Assembly: GCA_019456145.1 (NCBI GenBank)
Contig: VRUL01000014.1
Coordinates: 62,001 to 126,000 of the forward strand
DNA from: Planctomycetota bacterium
GTDB lineage: Bacteria; Planctomycetota; Phycisphaerae; Sedimentisphaerales; Anaerobacaceae
Direction: 5' to 3'
Length of the DNA: 64,000 nt
Shown one piece after another: positions 43,119 to 52,307 of this stretch (the first letter of the stretch is position 1; each line of letters begins with the position of its first letter). The translations under genes were made by a program, and so were the position numbers. The notes below the pieces were generated by a model. The model did not search any database, had not been told where the DNA came from, and saw only the letters and a list, made by a program, of their open reading frames with translations.

Positions 43119-44783
43119 TCACTCCTGTGCGAGATAGCGCCGGGCGATCAACTCCCCAAGTTGAACAATACCGCTCGTATCAATAACAAGTTTCTTTTCC
43201 TGCCTGGGAAGGTCAAAGGCCTTGATGTGAATCAGCCCACTGTCTGCCGCAGCGATTCTCTCCAACGCCGCGGTGACATCGATGCTGTTGACATCCTTGT
43301 GATCGGTGGGCGGTTGCTGGCTGACAAACCACTTCAGTGCGGGCATCGCCAAGTCTTGCCGGCTTTGCACAATCGTAGAATGCAGCCACTTAGCAGCATT
43401 CTTTCGATAATGTCCCATAGACATATCATTTTCACCGAGATGATAAAAGATCCCTGCCAGCTCCACCTTATGCCCTTTGTCTCTTAGTTCTTTCAGGGTA
43501 TCTTTGATAAAGGTGATAAAGTCAGGGTAGATGTGACGCGTCTTAGCCATACTCCCCTCCGGGGTCCAGTCGTTGATCTGCGAGCCACTGTGGGTGAACT
43601 TGGCGATAGCGATGTTATCTGAAAGCTTCTCTTGCAGGGTGTGTCCGAAGCTGAGCTCAGGACCAAAGGTGTCGTAATACCCCGCGGGGCCTAAAGGCTC
43701 CCAGGAATCCGATGTCTTGTAACCACCGCCGATACTGTATTTGTAAGCAATCTTCATATTATCATTAAGCAGCGACTCTTTCCCCTTGAGAGTCTTGAGC
43801 TCCTGTATAAAGGCGCGCTCACCTTCCATATTCCGATGCCCCGCGAGGATGAAGAGTTTGACCTTGCTGCCCTTCTTATAGGGCCAGGCCTTAAGTGAAC
43901 GAGAGGTTTTCTTCTCTCTTCCAATCGTTCTCAAATAAGCTTCGGCATAGTTAACGCCATGTTCCAGTTGTCCCAGGGTCCCGTAGTGATAGTGCAGGCC
44001 TACGCCACCCCCGATTCCCACACCAACGTGAGAAGTGGGAATATATTCCGCCAGCGGATCACTTTCAGTGACGGCTTTTTGCCCTACGCTGATGGCATAC
44101 ATACGGGGACGCAGGTCCATCCCCCACACGGTTTTGGTGCAAAGTTCCCCGACATAGAACTTTAACCGGGGTGCATTGAGGTCGCGACGCCATTTGGCCA
44201 GAAAGTTCTTCAGGTTCCTGCCATAGTTAGCCTTGTAATCTTCATTGAACATATCGTTCTCACCTTGATGCCACATGAAGCCTTCAATTCGGTAGGAAAT
44301 CTTATTCTGCTCCAATTCACGCAAAGAGGATCTGACCAACTTCAAAGCAAGAGGATACATCTTGAATCCACTGGGGACGTCCGGATTCCAGTCTCCACCC
44401 AGATGAGTTCCACCGGCAGCGCACTTAATGATAGCAATCGGGGCCTTGATTTCCTGAGAAACTTTTCTTGCAAAGCTCAACTCCGGACCGACGACATTGT
44501 TAACCGGCTCAAGGTCTACCCACCCATCCGATGTCATCTTGTCTTCACGGCCGATGCAATAAGAGAATTTCACCTGCCATTGGGGTTGCTCCAGGCCCGC
44601 GAAAGGCGGGAAGCGTTTGATTTCATCCACTCTGGAATCTGACCCCACCATGTTCGATTGTCCGGCGAAAATAAAGACACGAAGGGTCTTGTCATCTTCG
44701 TTTTCTTCGGCCGACAATGAAATGGTCAAAACTGCAAAAATAAGCAGAGACAATGCAATGATTGTGTAGCTCTTTTGAATCAT
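43119..44783 (-). CDS. Exported two-module sialate O-acetylesterase-like (SASA) protein
   Basis: A 554-residue protein with a signal peptide (residues 1-25). Two SGNH/SASA modules are in tandem. Module 1 has the nucleophile motif AGQSNMVG (Ser43), GGTHLGGDW and WHQGENDM. Module 2 (about 308-554) has the same layout but AGHRNMEGE, with Arg317 in place of the serine, and YHLGENDM. So only the first module should be active as a carbohydrate O-acetylesterase; the second may bind substrate or stabilise the fold. Neighbour genes are an unknown exported protein and a GH16 glucanase. Confidence 0.85.
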   Translation of the reverse strand: MIQKSYTIIALSLLIFAVLTISLSAEENEDDKTLRVFIFAGQSNMVGSDSRVDEIKRFPPFAGLEQPQWQVKFSYCIGREDKMTSDGWVDLEPVNNVVGPELSFARKVSQEIKAPIAIIKCAAGGTHLGGDWNPDVPSGFKMYPLALKLVRSSLRELEQNKISYRIEGFMWHQGENDMFNEDYKANYGRNLKNFLAKWRRDLNAPRLKFYVGELCTKTVWGMDLRPRMYAISVGQKAVTESDPLAEYIPTSHVGVGIGGGVGLHYHYGTLGQLEHGVNYAEAYLRTIGREKKTSRSLKAWPYKKGSKVKLFILAGHRNMEGERAFIQELKTLKGKESLLNDNMKIAYKYSIGGGYKTSDSWEPLGPAGYYDTFGPELSFGHTLQEKLSDNIAIAKFTHSGSQINDWTPEGSMAKTRHIYPDFITFIKDTLKELRDKGHKVELAGIFYHLGENDMSMGHYRKNAAKWLHSTIVQSRQDLAMPALKWFVSQQPPTDHKDVNSIDVTAALERIAAADSGLIHIKAFDLPRQEKKLVIDTSGIVQLGELIARRYLAQE

Positions 44784-44820
44784 CTTTCTTTACCTTATCC
44801 GGGATTTCCCATTTGTTTTC

Positions 44821-46275
44821 CTAAACGTTGCTCCTGCACACAATAATCCTTGTTTGATGCAATCTCGGTGTATACACCGAAATTACCTGTTTCGGCGTTG
44901 GCCTTGCTGCGCCTGGTTCCCACCACACATTGTCTATTGATAAGTTAAGTGCGGAAGAAGGTGGGTCGCCTGCGATCATGAACATTTGATGTACTGTATG
45001 GAAATCGACGTTTGTATATCTATTGAGGGGAATTTTAACCTTATGCCATTTGCCGTCACGGGCAAATCCGAACTCGGCTGTTTGGTCTCCCAGTGGAAGA
45101 AAGAATTCGCCGCCTCTGGAACTCTTAATTCCAACTTTCATAGCCGCCCTTGAGGTCGTCTTTATATCGAAGTGGAGATACCCGTCAGAGTAGTTTTTCA
45201 TATTTCGATGGTTTGGAAGGAAGACTCCCATTCCGAACCAGTTCCCCGCGGCAATATCGAACGACCAGCACTTGCTTCCCTCAGAAGGAGTCGGGGATTT
45301 TGCCTCAGTCATATTATTCCATGGGTACAGTGCTGCCGCGGTTCCATAATTAAACTCCGGACCTGAACCGTCTTCATAGGTAAGTGACTTTTTTACCGGC
45401 GTTCTTTCAGTATAAACTCCGAAGTTGCCGGCTTCCTCGATATCTTTACCAAGGTAGAGCTTCGTATGCGGATTGTTGGAAAGTCGAACCCAATCAACAT
45501 ACATCTTTGCTGGGAACGAGGCGGTCACTGCGCCGGGACTATATACTCCCGTATAGGAAGGATCCCTGCCGCCGACAGCAAGGTTCAAAATCAGAAAAAA
45601 CGGCTGATGGAACTCCCTGAGATGATCAGGAGTGATATCACATGAGCCGTATTCGACACCGTCAAGGTAAAACTTCATATACTTAGGTGTCCATGAGATT
45701 TTATAGAGATGGTAATCGAGGTTAAGGTCAACAGGAGCATCAAGCCAGGCATCATACATACCTTTTTGTCCACTGGCATCCGAGAAGTGCATAGCGCAAT
45801 TGATTTTCCTCCGCTGAAGGCCTTTGGCGATACCTGCTTTGCCGCCAATCTCCAGGATGTCTACCTCACCAGACTTCGGCCAGTTAATTGCAGGAAAATT
45901 GTTACCAAGCATCCAGAAGGCCGGCCACAAACCATCGGCCGTGTCAGGGACTTTTATCCTGGCTTCGAGACTACCGTATTTGAAAGCGAATCGTCCTTGT
46001 GTAAGCATTCGGGCAGACGTGAATGAATTTCCGAAATAGTTTTCACGACGAGCTTCAATGACAAGATTGCCGTTCTCTATATAAGAATTCTCTCGACGGG
46101 CGGTGTCATATTCGAGTTGGCCGTTGCCAAAACCCTTTCCGCTAACATCATAGGTCCACGTGGCTGAATCGATACTGTCACCGTTAAATTCATCTGACCA
46201 CACAACATCGGAATAAACAGGCCCACAAGCTAAAAAAGAAATAATAAGAATTATAATAGTTGCTTTGAGATACAT
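44821..46275 (-). CDS. Exported GH16 beta-glucanase (laminarinase-like), probable 3' frameshift
   Basis: A 484-residue protein. The ATG at 46275 has AAAGGG upstream; a signal peptide ends near PVYSD. The GH16 domain (about 25-265) has the catalytic motif GEVDILEIGG, plus DEFNGDSIDSATWTYD and GLWPAFWMLG. A C-terminal carbohydrate-binding-like domain follows. The segment GNFGVYTE occurs after the GH16 domain and again, in another frame, at the 3' end (about 44860-44890), reading SKANAETGNFGVYTEIASNK and ending at 44795. A single-base shift near 44910 therefore probably cuts the natural C-terminus. Role: hydrolysis of beta-1,3 or mixed glucans outside the cell. Confidence 0.86.
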   Translation of the reverse strand: MYLKATIIILIISFLACGPVYSDVVWSDEFNGDSIDSATWTYDVSGKGFGNGQLEYDTARRENSYIENGNLVIEARRENYFGNSFTSARMLTQGRFAFKYGSLEARIKVPDTADGLWPAFWMLGNNFPAINWPKSGEVDILEIGGKAGIAKGLQRRKINCAMHFSDASGQKGMYDAWLDAPVDLNLDYHLYKISWTPKYMKFYLDGVEYGSCDITPDHLREFHQPFFLILNLAVGGRDPSYTGVYSPGAVTASFPAKMYVDWVRLSNNPHTKLYLGKDIEEAGNFGVYTERTPVKKSLTYEDGSGPEFNYGTAAALYPWNNMTEAKSPTPSEGSKCWSFDIAAGNWFGMGVFLPNHRNMKNYSDGYLHFDIKTTSRAAMKVGIKSSRGGEFFLPLGDQTAEFGFARDGKWHKVKIPLNRYTNVDFHTVHQMFMIAGDPPSSALNLSIDNVWWEPGAARPTPKQVISVYTPRLHQTRIIVCRSNV

Positions 46276-46750
46276 AATAGTACCCTTTCGATTCATACTT
46301 ACATTTACCAGTTACACGGTTGAAACATGATTCTCTCCGTATGGCATCTGTAATATTAACACATTCTCATTGAACTATCAAGGAATCCCAATTTCAAAGC
46401 CGCTATTCAACTCCAACGACCTGGAATCCCTCGTCCCTCACCCCTCTTATAGCGACCAACTTACCTGCCTATAAGACAGCAAATACTTACGTGCCTATAA
46501 GACACCCCTTTTCACTTCTCACTTATCCCTTCCCTGCCTTTGTCCTCTTATCCGCCTACAAATAAAAGGCCGCCCGAAGGGCCTCCACAGTTTTGCATTT
46601 TACATTTTATTCTTTGATTATTTTTTAATTTCCCCTCCGCCTACCGGTACTTAATACCCACGGCCTTTTCGTATGCCGATTTTGCTAATCTAAAGAAATG
46701 AAAAGGGTCTGACTCGAAAATGATACAGAAATGTTCGTAACATTCTTCGG
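46276..46750. other. Intergenic stretch with short direct repeats
   Basis: No supported gene in about 475 bp. A 20-bp sequence (ACTTAC-TGCCTATAAGACA) occurs twice with a 26-bp period at 46459-46478 and 46485-46504. AGGCC-N8-GGCCT near 46568 is a weak hairpin followed by no clear T-run. The rest is A/T-rich without reading frames of note. Confidence 0.55.
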
Positions 46751-47665
46751 TTATCGTAAACCGTTTCTTGGTAGATAAAAATCTCCAGGCCCCATACCAC
46801 TGGGATATGGCTCATTTGTAAATCGATTCATTATCGCCTTCATTGGCACTGCTTCTGACGGCGTGAAACTTTCAACGTGGCCATCCATGTAAGCGGCATG
46901 CAATTTTACGTTAATAGTGCTCAAATTTAAACCACCTGATGCCGAACGAGACCACCAGGCCGATTCAATCAAAGTCTCCGGAACTAAATCTGCGCCTTTC
47001 AGCCTCTCGCAACTGCCGTAAGCCTCGGGAGTTCGTCTATGGTCGTATCCTAAATAACAGGTCATTAGCAGTTTACTTTGTCCCCGGCCGCCATCTGAAG
47101 GGCCACGAGGCCCTCTAAAGAGTGTATTCTCATCAAGCCAGCCTGTGTAATTCCAGTAAAAACAATACGCTCCTCTCACTGCAAGAATATCAAACGTTGT
47201 ATCAGGATTATTCCACTCGTCCCCGGCATCCCATGCCTCCTGTAAGTATTTGAATTTTTTGGGTGCCTTCGGGCAAAACATCATACTTGCATCCTTGATG
47301 TAGCTGCGTAAGTATTCGCTCATCGCACGATGCGGATGCAAAGGGGTGGTGTTCCAACTGGCTAACGTTCTCGGATCGTACCAGTTCCAATTGCCGTTAT
47401 ATTCAACGAAAGACACGGATTGTGGATAAAATTCATCGTTATCAAAAGCAAAAAGATTTACCGCCGTTACTATTTGCTTTTGGTTATTCATCCCAACTAT
47501 CGTGAGGGCCTGGTGGCGAGCTTTGCTCAAAACAGGGATAAGGATCCCCATCAAAAGTGACATTATGGAGATAACCACCAAAAGCTCGACTAAGGTAAAT
47601 CCCCGGCTTTCACTGCCCTTCTCACCTAAATGGTAACCTTTGAATCCGATAGGTTTCTCCCGCAC
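46751..47665 (-). CDS. Prepilin-type N-terminal methylation protein (pseudopilin-like)
   Basis: A 304-residue protein with the prepilin motif RGFTLVELLVVISIMSLL after a 21-residue basic leader, then a large C-terminal domain ending HAAYMDGHVESFTP. This H-x-x-x-x-DGHV ending is the mark of the abundant planctomycete pseudopilin-like group. The protein is exported by the type II/IV pilin route after cleavage by prepilin peptidase. It stands alone, about 8 kb from the pilus operon. Function unknown; many paralogues are usually found per genome. Confidence 0.88.
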   Translation of the reverse strand: MREKPIGFKGYHLGEKGSESRGFTLVELLVVISIMSLLMGILIPVLSKARHQALTIVGMNNQKQIVTAVNLFAFDNDEFYPQSVSFVEYNGNWNWYDPRTLASWNTTPLHPHRAMSEYLRSYIKDASMMFCPKAPKKFKYLQEAWDAGDEWNNPDTTFDILAVRGAYCFYWNYTGWLDENTLFRGPRGPSDGGRGQSKLLMTCYLGYDHRRTPEAYGSCERLKGADLVPETLIESAWWSRSASGGLNLSTINVKLHAAYMDGHVESFTPSEAVPMKAIMNRFTNEPYPSGMGPGDFYLPRNGLR

Positions 47666-47986
47666 AATTTATTGACCTATTTTCAGGTTCCCGCGACTAT
47701 CTATCTCCTGTTGCCGAAACAGTATTTGTCATTCCCGCGGAAGCGGGAATCCAGCTTTTTCGCTCTGGACCCCTGCTTTCGCAGGGGTGATATCGTCAAT
47801 TTTTGTTTTTCGCAACAGATACTATCTAAAGCCATTCTATAATATTACTTTCGAAATCCGTAATCAACGTTTTTTTCATTGCGCACACATTTAGAGCACA
47901 GCTTCGAGCATTCTTTCCAAAGCTTTACCTGCTTATTCCTTATTATCATTATCAAACCGGTCCGTACTCCGCCGCGAACCGTCTTT
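47666..47986. other. Intergenic stretch containing only the palindromic repeat
   Basis: 321 bp between two minus-strand genes. The only structure seen is the triple hairpin at 47728-47793. The promoter of the prepilin gene should lie here, but no clear -35/-10 pair was found. Confidence 0.5.
47728..47793. repeat. Dispersed triple-hairpin palindromic repeat (ATTCCCGC/GCGGGAAT type)
   Basis: Three successive inverted repeats: ATTCCCGC-GGAA-GCGGGAAT (47731-47750), CCAG-N10-CTGG (47751-47768) and ACCCCTGC-TTTC-GCAGGGGT (47769-47788). REP-like elements of this type occur in many unrelated bacteria. It lies in the 321-bp gap upstream of the prepilin gene, which otherwise holds nothing recognisable. 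Confidence 0.85.
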
Positions 47987-49888
47987 CTATTGAGCCCAGC
48001 CTAATTCAGCTAACCACTCATCCAATTGAAGCGCGATGTCCACAAAATTAAATCGGCCGTTACGGTCGACATCACCCTTGATTGGCCATTCGCTCATACT
48101 TGCGTAAGCCGTGTTCCCGTAAGCACCCATATTGATTCTGCCGCCGTTCGGCATCCGCTCTTCTGTAGGCTCAATATTAGGATCACCGCCATCCACACAA
48201 GGACTCGTAACATCATCAAGAATCCATTCATCTGTTGTTGCTCTATATCTTCCACGCTCACTCAAAAGATGATAATCATCATTATTCGCATCAGCAAACA
48301 GCGGCCCGTAGGCAAAAAGATTAGGGTCGGCTTGCTCATCTTCGACCCAGCTATGCTGGGCAGTAATCGGGTCTGGGCTGCCGAACAGGTCGCCGTTAGT
48401 ATTATTCCAGAAGATGCTGTTGGTGATAAGCGGATTGGCGTTATCGGCTATAACGCCATTGTTATTGCCAACTACAGTTACATTATTTAATGTCGGGTTG
48501 GCGAAAAGAGCAAAAATGCCGGCTGTACTTCCTCTTAAAACAAAGTTCGAAAAGACACTGTTTCCGTCTTCGCCTTGAATGAAAGTAACCGCGACAAAGC
48601 CCGGCACCTCCAGGACAGCCGCATCGGCTACACTCTTTACCGTTATGGCCTTACCCTTAAAATTGATCCCATTTGTTGCAGTCTCATTATAAACGCCCGG
48701 CCAGACAAGGACCGTATCGCCGTCCTGGGCCGCATTGATCCCCCGCTGAATAGTCGCAAAAGCCGTCTCCCTCGTCAGCCCGTCATTGGTATTATCACCA
48801 GTTGCACCATCGACGTGATAGACCATTGCCGGTTCGGAAAGGCGTAGGATGATTCCGTTGCTTCCCACAGCAAACACATCGCCAAGACCGTTCCCCCAAA
48901 TCCCATTCAAGTTTTCCGTTGTTCCAGAATCCATAACCGACCATTCGAAATTACTGTTTCCATGCAAAATCAGGCCAGCATCACAGGTGACATAAACATC
49001 ATCCAATGTACTGCCCCACACATCTGTGGCCCCATGGCTTTGTGGGTATTCTGAAAAAATCCTTGTTTGCCAATCGTTCCCGTCATAATAGAGGACCTCG
49101 GCAAACCAACTGGATGGTCCGCTACCGTACGATTGTGCTGCAAGAAACAGCTCGTCTGGGGACCCACTGTTGTTCCAGATGCCACCGATGGCTCTCGTCT
49201 TCGGCAGGTCATGGTCACCGAGACCGTCGGGATGAAAGAGTTCCCAAGTACTACCATTGTAATGATACATTAGGCCTGTGGTACCACCACTATAGCCGTT
49301 GTATCCAGAAACATATACATCGTCGGCTGCAAGACCCCAAACCTCAAACAAAGCTCCCGCAGTCAAGGGGAAAGAAAATGTAATGTCCGATCCGGAACTA
49401 CCATCCCAGTGGATTATATGCCCTATTGTGCTGTCGTATCCCTCGGCAGTCACGAAGATATTGTTGGGACCACTTCCCCATGTGTCGCCCAGTATGTATA
49501 TGCCGCTTGTGGGAATACCAGGCACAGGTGTCCACGAATTACCATCGTAGTGAAGCATTGTGACTTGGTCCCCCGTGACGTAAACGTCATCTGGCCCAAA
49601 GCCCCAAATACCCATCAGGCTGACTGTAGTCGGGTATGCCATTTGTTCCCAAATATCGTCGGGGTTGCCATCATTGTTGCCATCACCATCGTAATGAAGA
49701 ATCGTACCAGAATATCCAACAGCAAACATGTCGTCCGACGCTGTGCCCCAGACATCCGTCAGACCTTCTGTTGTCCCAGAATCCATAGCCTGCCACGTTG
49801 CGCCATTAGCCGATGAACATGCAGCGGCAACCACAACAACGACAACGAAGCCCACAAATCCTGTTTTGTTCTGACTTACTTTAAACAT
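47987..49888 (-). CDS. Exported protein: propeller-like repeats, beta-helix and dockerin-like C-terminus
   Basis: A 633-residue protein. After a signal peptide (CSSANGA) there are about seven repeats of the form VWG-DDVYV-G-ILHYDG (residues 40-360), likely a beta-propeller. Residues about 370-590 form a Pectate-lyase-type beta-helix part (GDNTNDGLTRETAFATIQ, then solenoid strands). The end, GDVDRNGRFNFVDIALQLDE, matches the calcium-binding dockerin-like motif used at the C-terminus of many planctomycete exported proteins. A likely surface or extracellular adhesion/binding protein. No catalytic motif is visible. Confidence 0.83.
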   Translation of the reverse strand: MFKVSQNKTGFVGFVVVVVVAAACSSANGATWQAMDSGTTEGLTDVWGTASDDMFAVGYSGTILHYDGDGNNDGNPDDIWEQMAYPTTVSLMGIWGFGPDDVYVTGDQVTMLHYDGNSWTPVPGIPTSGIYILGDTWGSGPNNIFVTAEGYDSTIGHIIHWDGSSGSDITFSFPLTAGALFEVWGLAADDVYVSGYNGYSGGTTGLMYHYNGSTWELFHPDGLGDHDLPKTRAIGGIWNNSGSPDELFLAAQSYGSGPSSWFAEVLYYDGNDWQTRIFSEYPQSHGATDVWGSTLDDVYVTCDAGLILHGNSNFEWSVMDSGTTENLNGIWGNGLGDVFAVGSNGIILRLSEPAMVYHVDGATGDNTNDGLTRETAFATIQRGINAAQDGDTVLVWPGVYNETATNGINFKGKAITVKSVADAAVLEVPGFVAVTFIQGEDGNSVFSNFVLRGSTAGIFALFANPTLNNVTVVGNNNGVIADNANPLITNSIFWNNTNGDLFGSPDPITAQHSWVEDEQADPNLFAYGPLFADANNDDYHLLSERGRYRATTDEWILDDVTSPCVDGGDPNIEPTEERMPNGGRINMGAYGNTAYASMSEWPIKGDVDRNGRFNFVDIALQLDEWLAELGWAQ

Positions 49889-49939
49889 TGTTTATCCTCC
49901 TAAAAAATTGTTAATTCTTTCGCAACAAGGTACGATTGA

Positions 49940-51781
49940 CTAAAGACTATTAGCCAACTTCACAAGCCACAACATCCCTTTGTTTCCTTCTGTCATCGGC
50001 GCTTTCCTGCTTGGCTCCGCAAATTCACTGCCGATACTGTCAATATCCTGGAAGTAATCAAACTGTAATTGCCCTTCGGTATCGCCTGAAAACGCGATTG
50101 ACTCAATAACGTCCTTTTCCATATCAATTGTATATACAATCCACCCGTCTTTGGTTTTCAGGGCCACTAGCGCCTTGCCTTTGCTCTTGTCGTATCTTGT
50201 CTCGAACCATATCCGCTTTTCTGCCGCATCCCGCCGTACCGTATCTATCGTGTGCAGCCCCATCCACGGCCGGGAAAGCCCGGCAAAGCTGGCCTGGCTT
50301 ACGGTATTTTCACCCACCTTCAATACCACCCAGGGCCAATGCCTTTTACCGGCCGCGTATACAAATGGTATCCTTCCCCTTCCCAGGACTTCTTTGCCGT
50401 CGATTTGGCCTGACACAGTAAAGTATGTCCAGCCTCGTTTATGCATTACATCCCGGTTATCAACGGTTTTAATATTCGCCGGCCAATCGTACTTGAAATA
50501 ATCTTCACCCAGGACATTGTAATGCCGAGTTACCTGGAGCCGGTCACTGTCATCCGTGCCCGGCTGCTTAACAACTAAAAGCAGTCCGCTCTGGCTGCTA
50601 TAAACATCTTCAGTCCATCTCTTCCTGCCGTCAACTTGTGTAAGGAACTGTGATAATTCAAAAGAATCTGTCGGCAGCCGCCACGCGCTTAAGTCCTTCT
50701 GCCATTGCCGGCAGTTATTGATGTAGAGGGTGTTTTTCTGCCTGTCGAAGTAATAGTTGCCTTCGGCATTCTGCAGGTATTGACAGTAAGAGTTTTGGCC
50801 TTTGGCATCTGCCCCTTTAACTCGCATCATTACTGTATTGTTTGCTTTCGAAGGATAATAATACCAATATTCCCGACCTCCCTTGTCTGTCTGAACTGCT
50901 TGCGGTATGACGTATGAACTTTCTGTTGATTTTTCCCCGGATACAACTACACCACTTTCAGGCCCCGATGTTGCCACCATAGTCCCCACAGTCAGCACTC
51001 CTGCTGTTGCCAGTGATATAATCGCTGTTTTGCTTGCAGCTATTGCCGCCACCGAAGCTGCTGCACCGACTTTAACGGTAGCGCTTGTTACCGAAATACT
51101 TACCGCCGCCGCTTTGCTTGGAGCTGTAAGCTTGCCGAATAAGACCAACGCCATCGGAAGTGAGCCTTTACCGAGTCCATGTCGGGCAAGCTGTTTTTTC
51201 AGCGATTTTTTCGCTCGGAAGAACAACTTTTGAGCAGCAAACTCACTGCATCCTATTACCTTTGCAATCTCAGAATACTGCATCTGGTCATAGCACCGCA
51301 TGTTGATAACAGAGCGTTGCTCAGGTTTCAAGTCTCGCATTGCTGCAAAAACAGTTTCCCTGAATTCCTGGTACACTATACCTGCTATTACTTCCTGGCT
51401 GTCCTTATGTTTCTGATTATGGTTCATATCCGGATCAGGAATCGTTCTGTGCTGTTGCTCTTTTCTATGGTGAAGGCGTATTTTGTTAAGGGCTATTTTA
51501 TTCAACCAGGGCCAGAACTGGTCAGCTTCTCTCAATTCGCCTAACGCCTCAAGCATCTTTATTATACTCTCCTGTACAATATCATGAGTCAAATCATCAG
51601 CCAGGGTATTACGGTAAACGTATGCGTATAAGCGTTCCCTGACCGCCTCAGCTAAGCGATTCAAACATTCCTTGTCACCAAGCTGTGCTTTTTTCACTAA
51701 TCCGATGTAATCAATGTTCTCTTCCATGTCACAAAGCTTTGCTTTTTTCACTAATCCGACGTAATCAATGTTCTTTTCCAT
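49940..51781 (-). CDS. ECF-type sigma factor with transmembrane segment and long extracytoplasmic C-terminus
   Basis: A 613-residue protein. Sigma region 2 lies at about 40-105 (NTLADDLTHDIVQESIIKML) and region 4 at about 150-200 (RDLKPEQRSVINMRCYD, YSEIAKVIGCSEFAAQKLF). An Ala/Val-rich stretch (about 225-275) looks like a membrane helix, followed by about 330 residues with no recognised domain (REYWYYYPSKANN onwards). The first 18 residues are a near-exact duplication of the next 18 (MEKNIDYVGLVKKAKL / MEENIDYIGLVKKAQL), so the true start may be either Met (51781 or 51727). Fused sigma-membrane proteins of this sort are typical of Planctomycetes. Confidence 0.85.
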   Translation of the reverse strand: MEKNIDYVGLVKKAKLCDMEENIDYIGLVKKAQLGDKECLNRLAEAVRERLYAYVYRNTLADDLTHDIVQESIIKMLEALGELREADQFWPWLNKIALNKIRLHHRKEQQHRTIPDPDMNHNQKHKDSQEVIAGIVYQEFRETVFAAMRDLKPEQRSVINMRCYDQMQYSEIAKVIGCSEFAAQKLFFRAKKSLKKQLARHGLGKGSLPMALVLFGKLTAPSKAAAVSISVTSATVKVGAAASVAAIAASKTAIISLATAGVLTVGTMVATSGPESGVVVSGEKSTESSYVIPQAVQTDKGGREYWYYYPSKANNTVMMRVKGADAKGQNSYCQYLQNAEGNYYFDRQKNTLYINNCRQWQKDLSAWRLPTDSFELSQFLTQVDGRKRWTEDVYSSQSGLLLVVKQPGTDDSDRLQVTRHYNVLGEDYFKYDWPANIKTVDNRDVMHKRGWTYFTVSGQIDGKEVLGRGRIPFVYAAGKRHWPWVVLKVGENTVSQASFAGLSRPWMGLHTIDTVRRDAAEKRIWFETRYDKSKGKALVALKTKDGWIVYTIDMEKDVIESIAFSGDTEGQLQFDYFQDIDSIGSEFAEPSRKAPMTEGNKGMLWLVKLANSL

Positions 51782-52307
51782 TCGAAACTACTATATAGAT
51801 GCGCAGATAGCCAAAAACGGACGCTTATTCCAAAATTATGACAAAATTATACCAAAATCCGGCCTAAATAGCCATTTCTGGTCTTTCCACCCTGTCTACA
51901 AGACCATGGCACACGCAAATTCATGTCCATTCGTGTACAAAACAAAATCCGCGTACTCTGCGTCTAATTTCTCTTCGTGCCTTTTGTGCCTTTTCGTGGC
52001 TAACTTTTTTCCAAAAATAGTTCGATTTTCATTGAACATTCATGCGGAGTTTGGTATAATACAAACAGATTGAGTATTTAGAATGTTAAATTGAGCAATC
52101 AGAAGTCTATAGTCTTGAATCTGAAGTCTTTAGTCTAAAATCTGCGGAGCCCCGCACGAGTAGGGCAAGCCGCCCAAATCAAATTTTATCATCCTTGAAT
52201 GGTGCTTTATGTTTGTTCTATACGCTATACGCAGTACGCTATCCGCTATACGAGACGATACACGCAAAATAAATCGTAAAATATTCTATCAGAAAGGGGT
52301 GTTTCTC
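51782..52307. other. Intergenic stretch with repeat fragments upstream of a recombinase remnant
   Basis: About 525 bp. Holds the 26-bp block GCGGAGCCCCGCACGAGTAG... (52144-52169) shared with 20423-20448, a run of CTATACGC-like short repeats (52215-52262), and fragments of general genomic repeat type (near 51915-52010). AATCTGAAGTCTTTAGTCT repeats occur at about 52100-52140. No gene is supported. Confidence 0.6.

Noticed and set aside
46459..46504. Two 20-bp direct repeats that could look like a tiny CRISPR array
   Set aside because: Only two copies with a 6-bp gap, no further units and no cas genes nearby.
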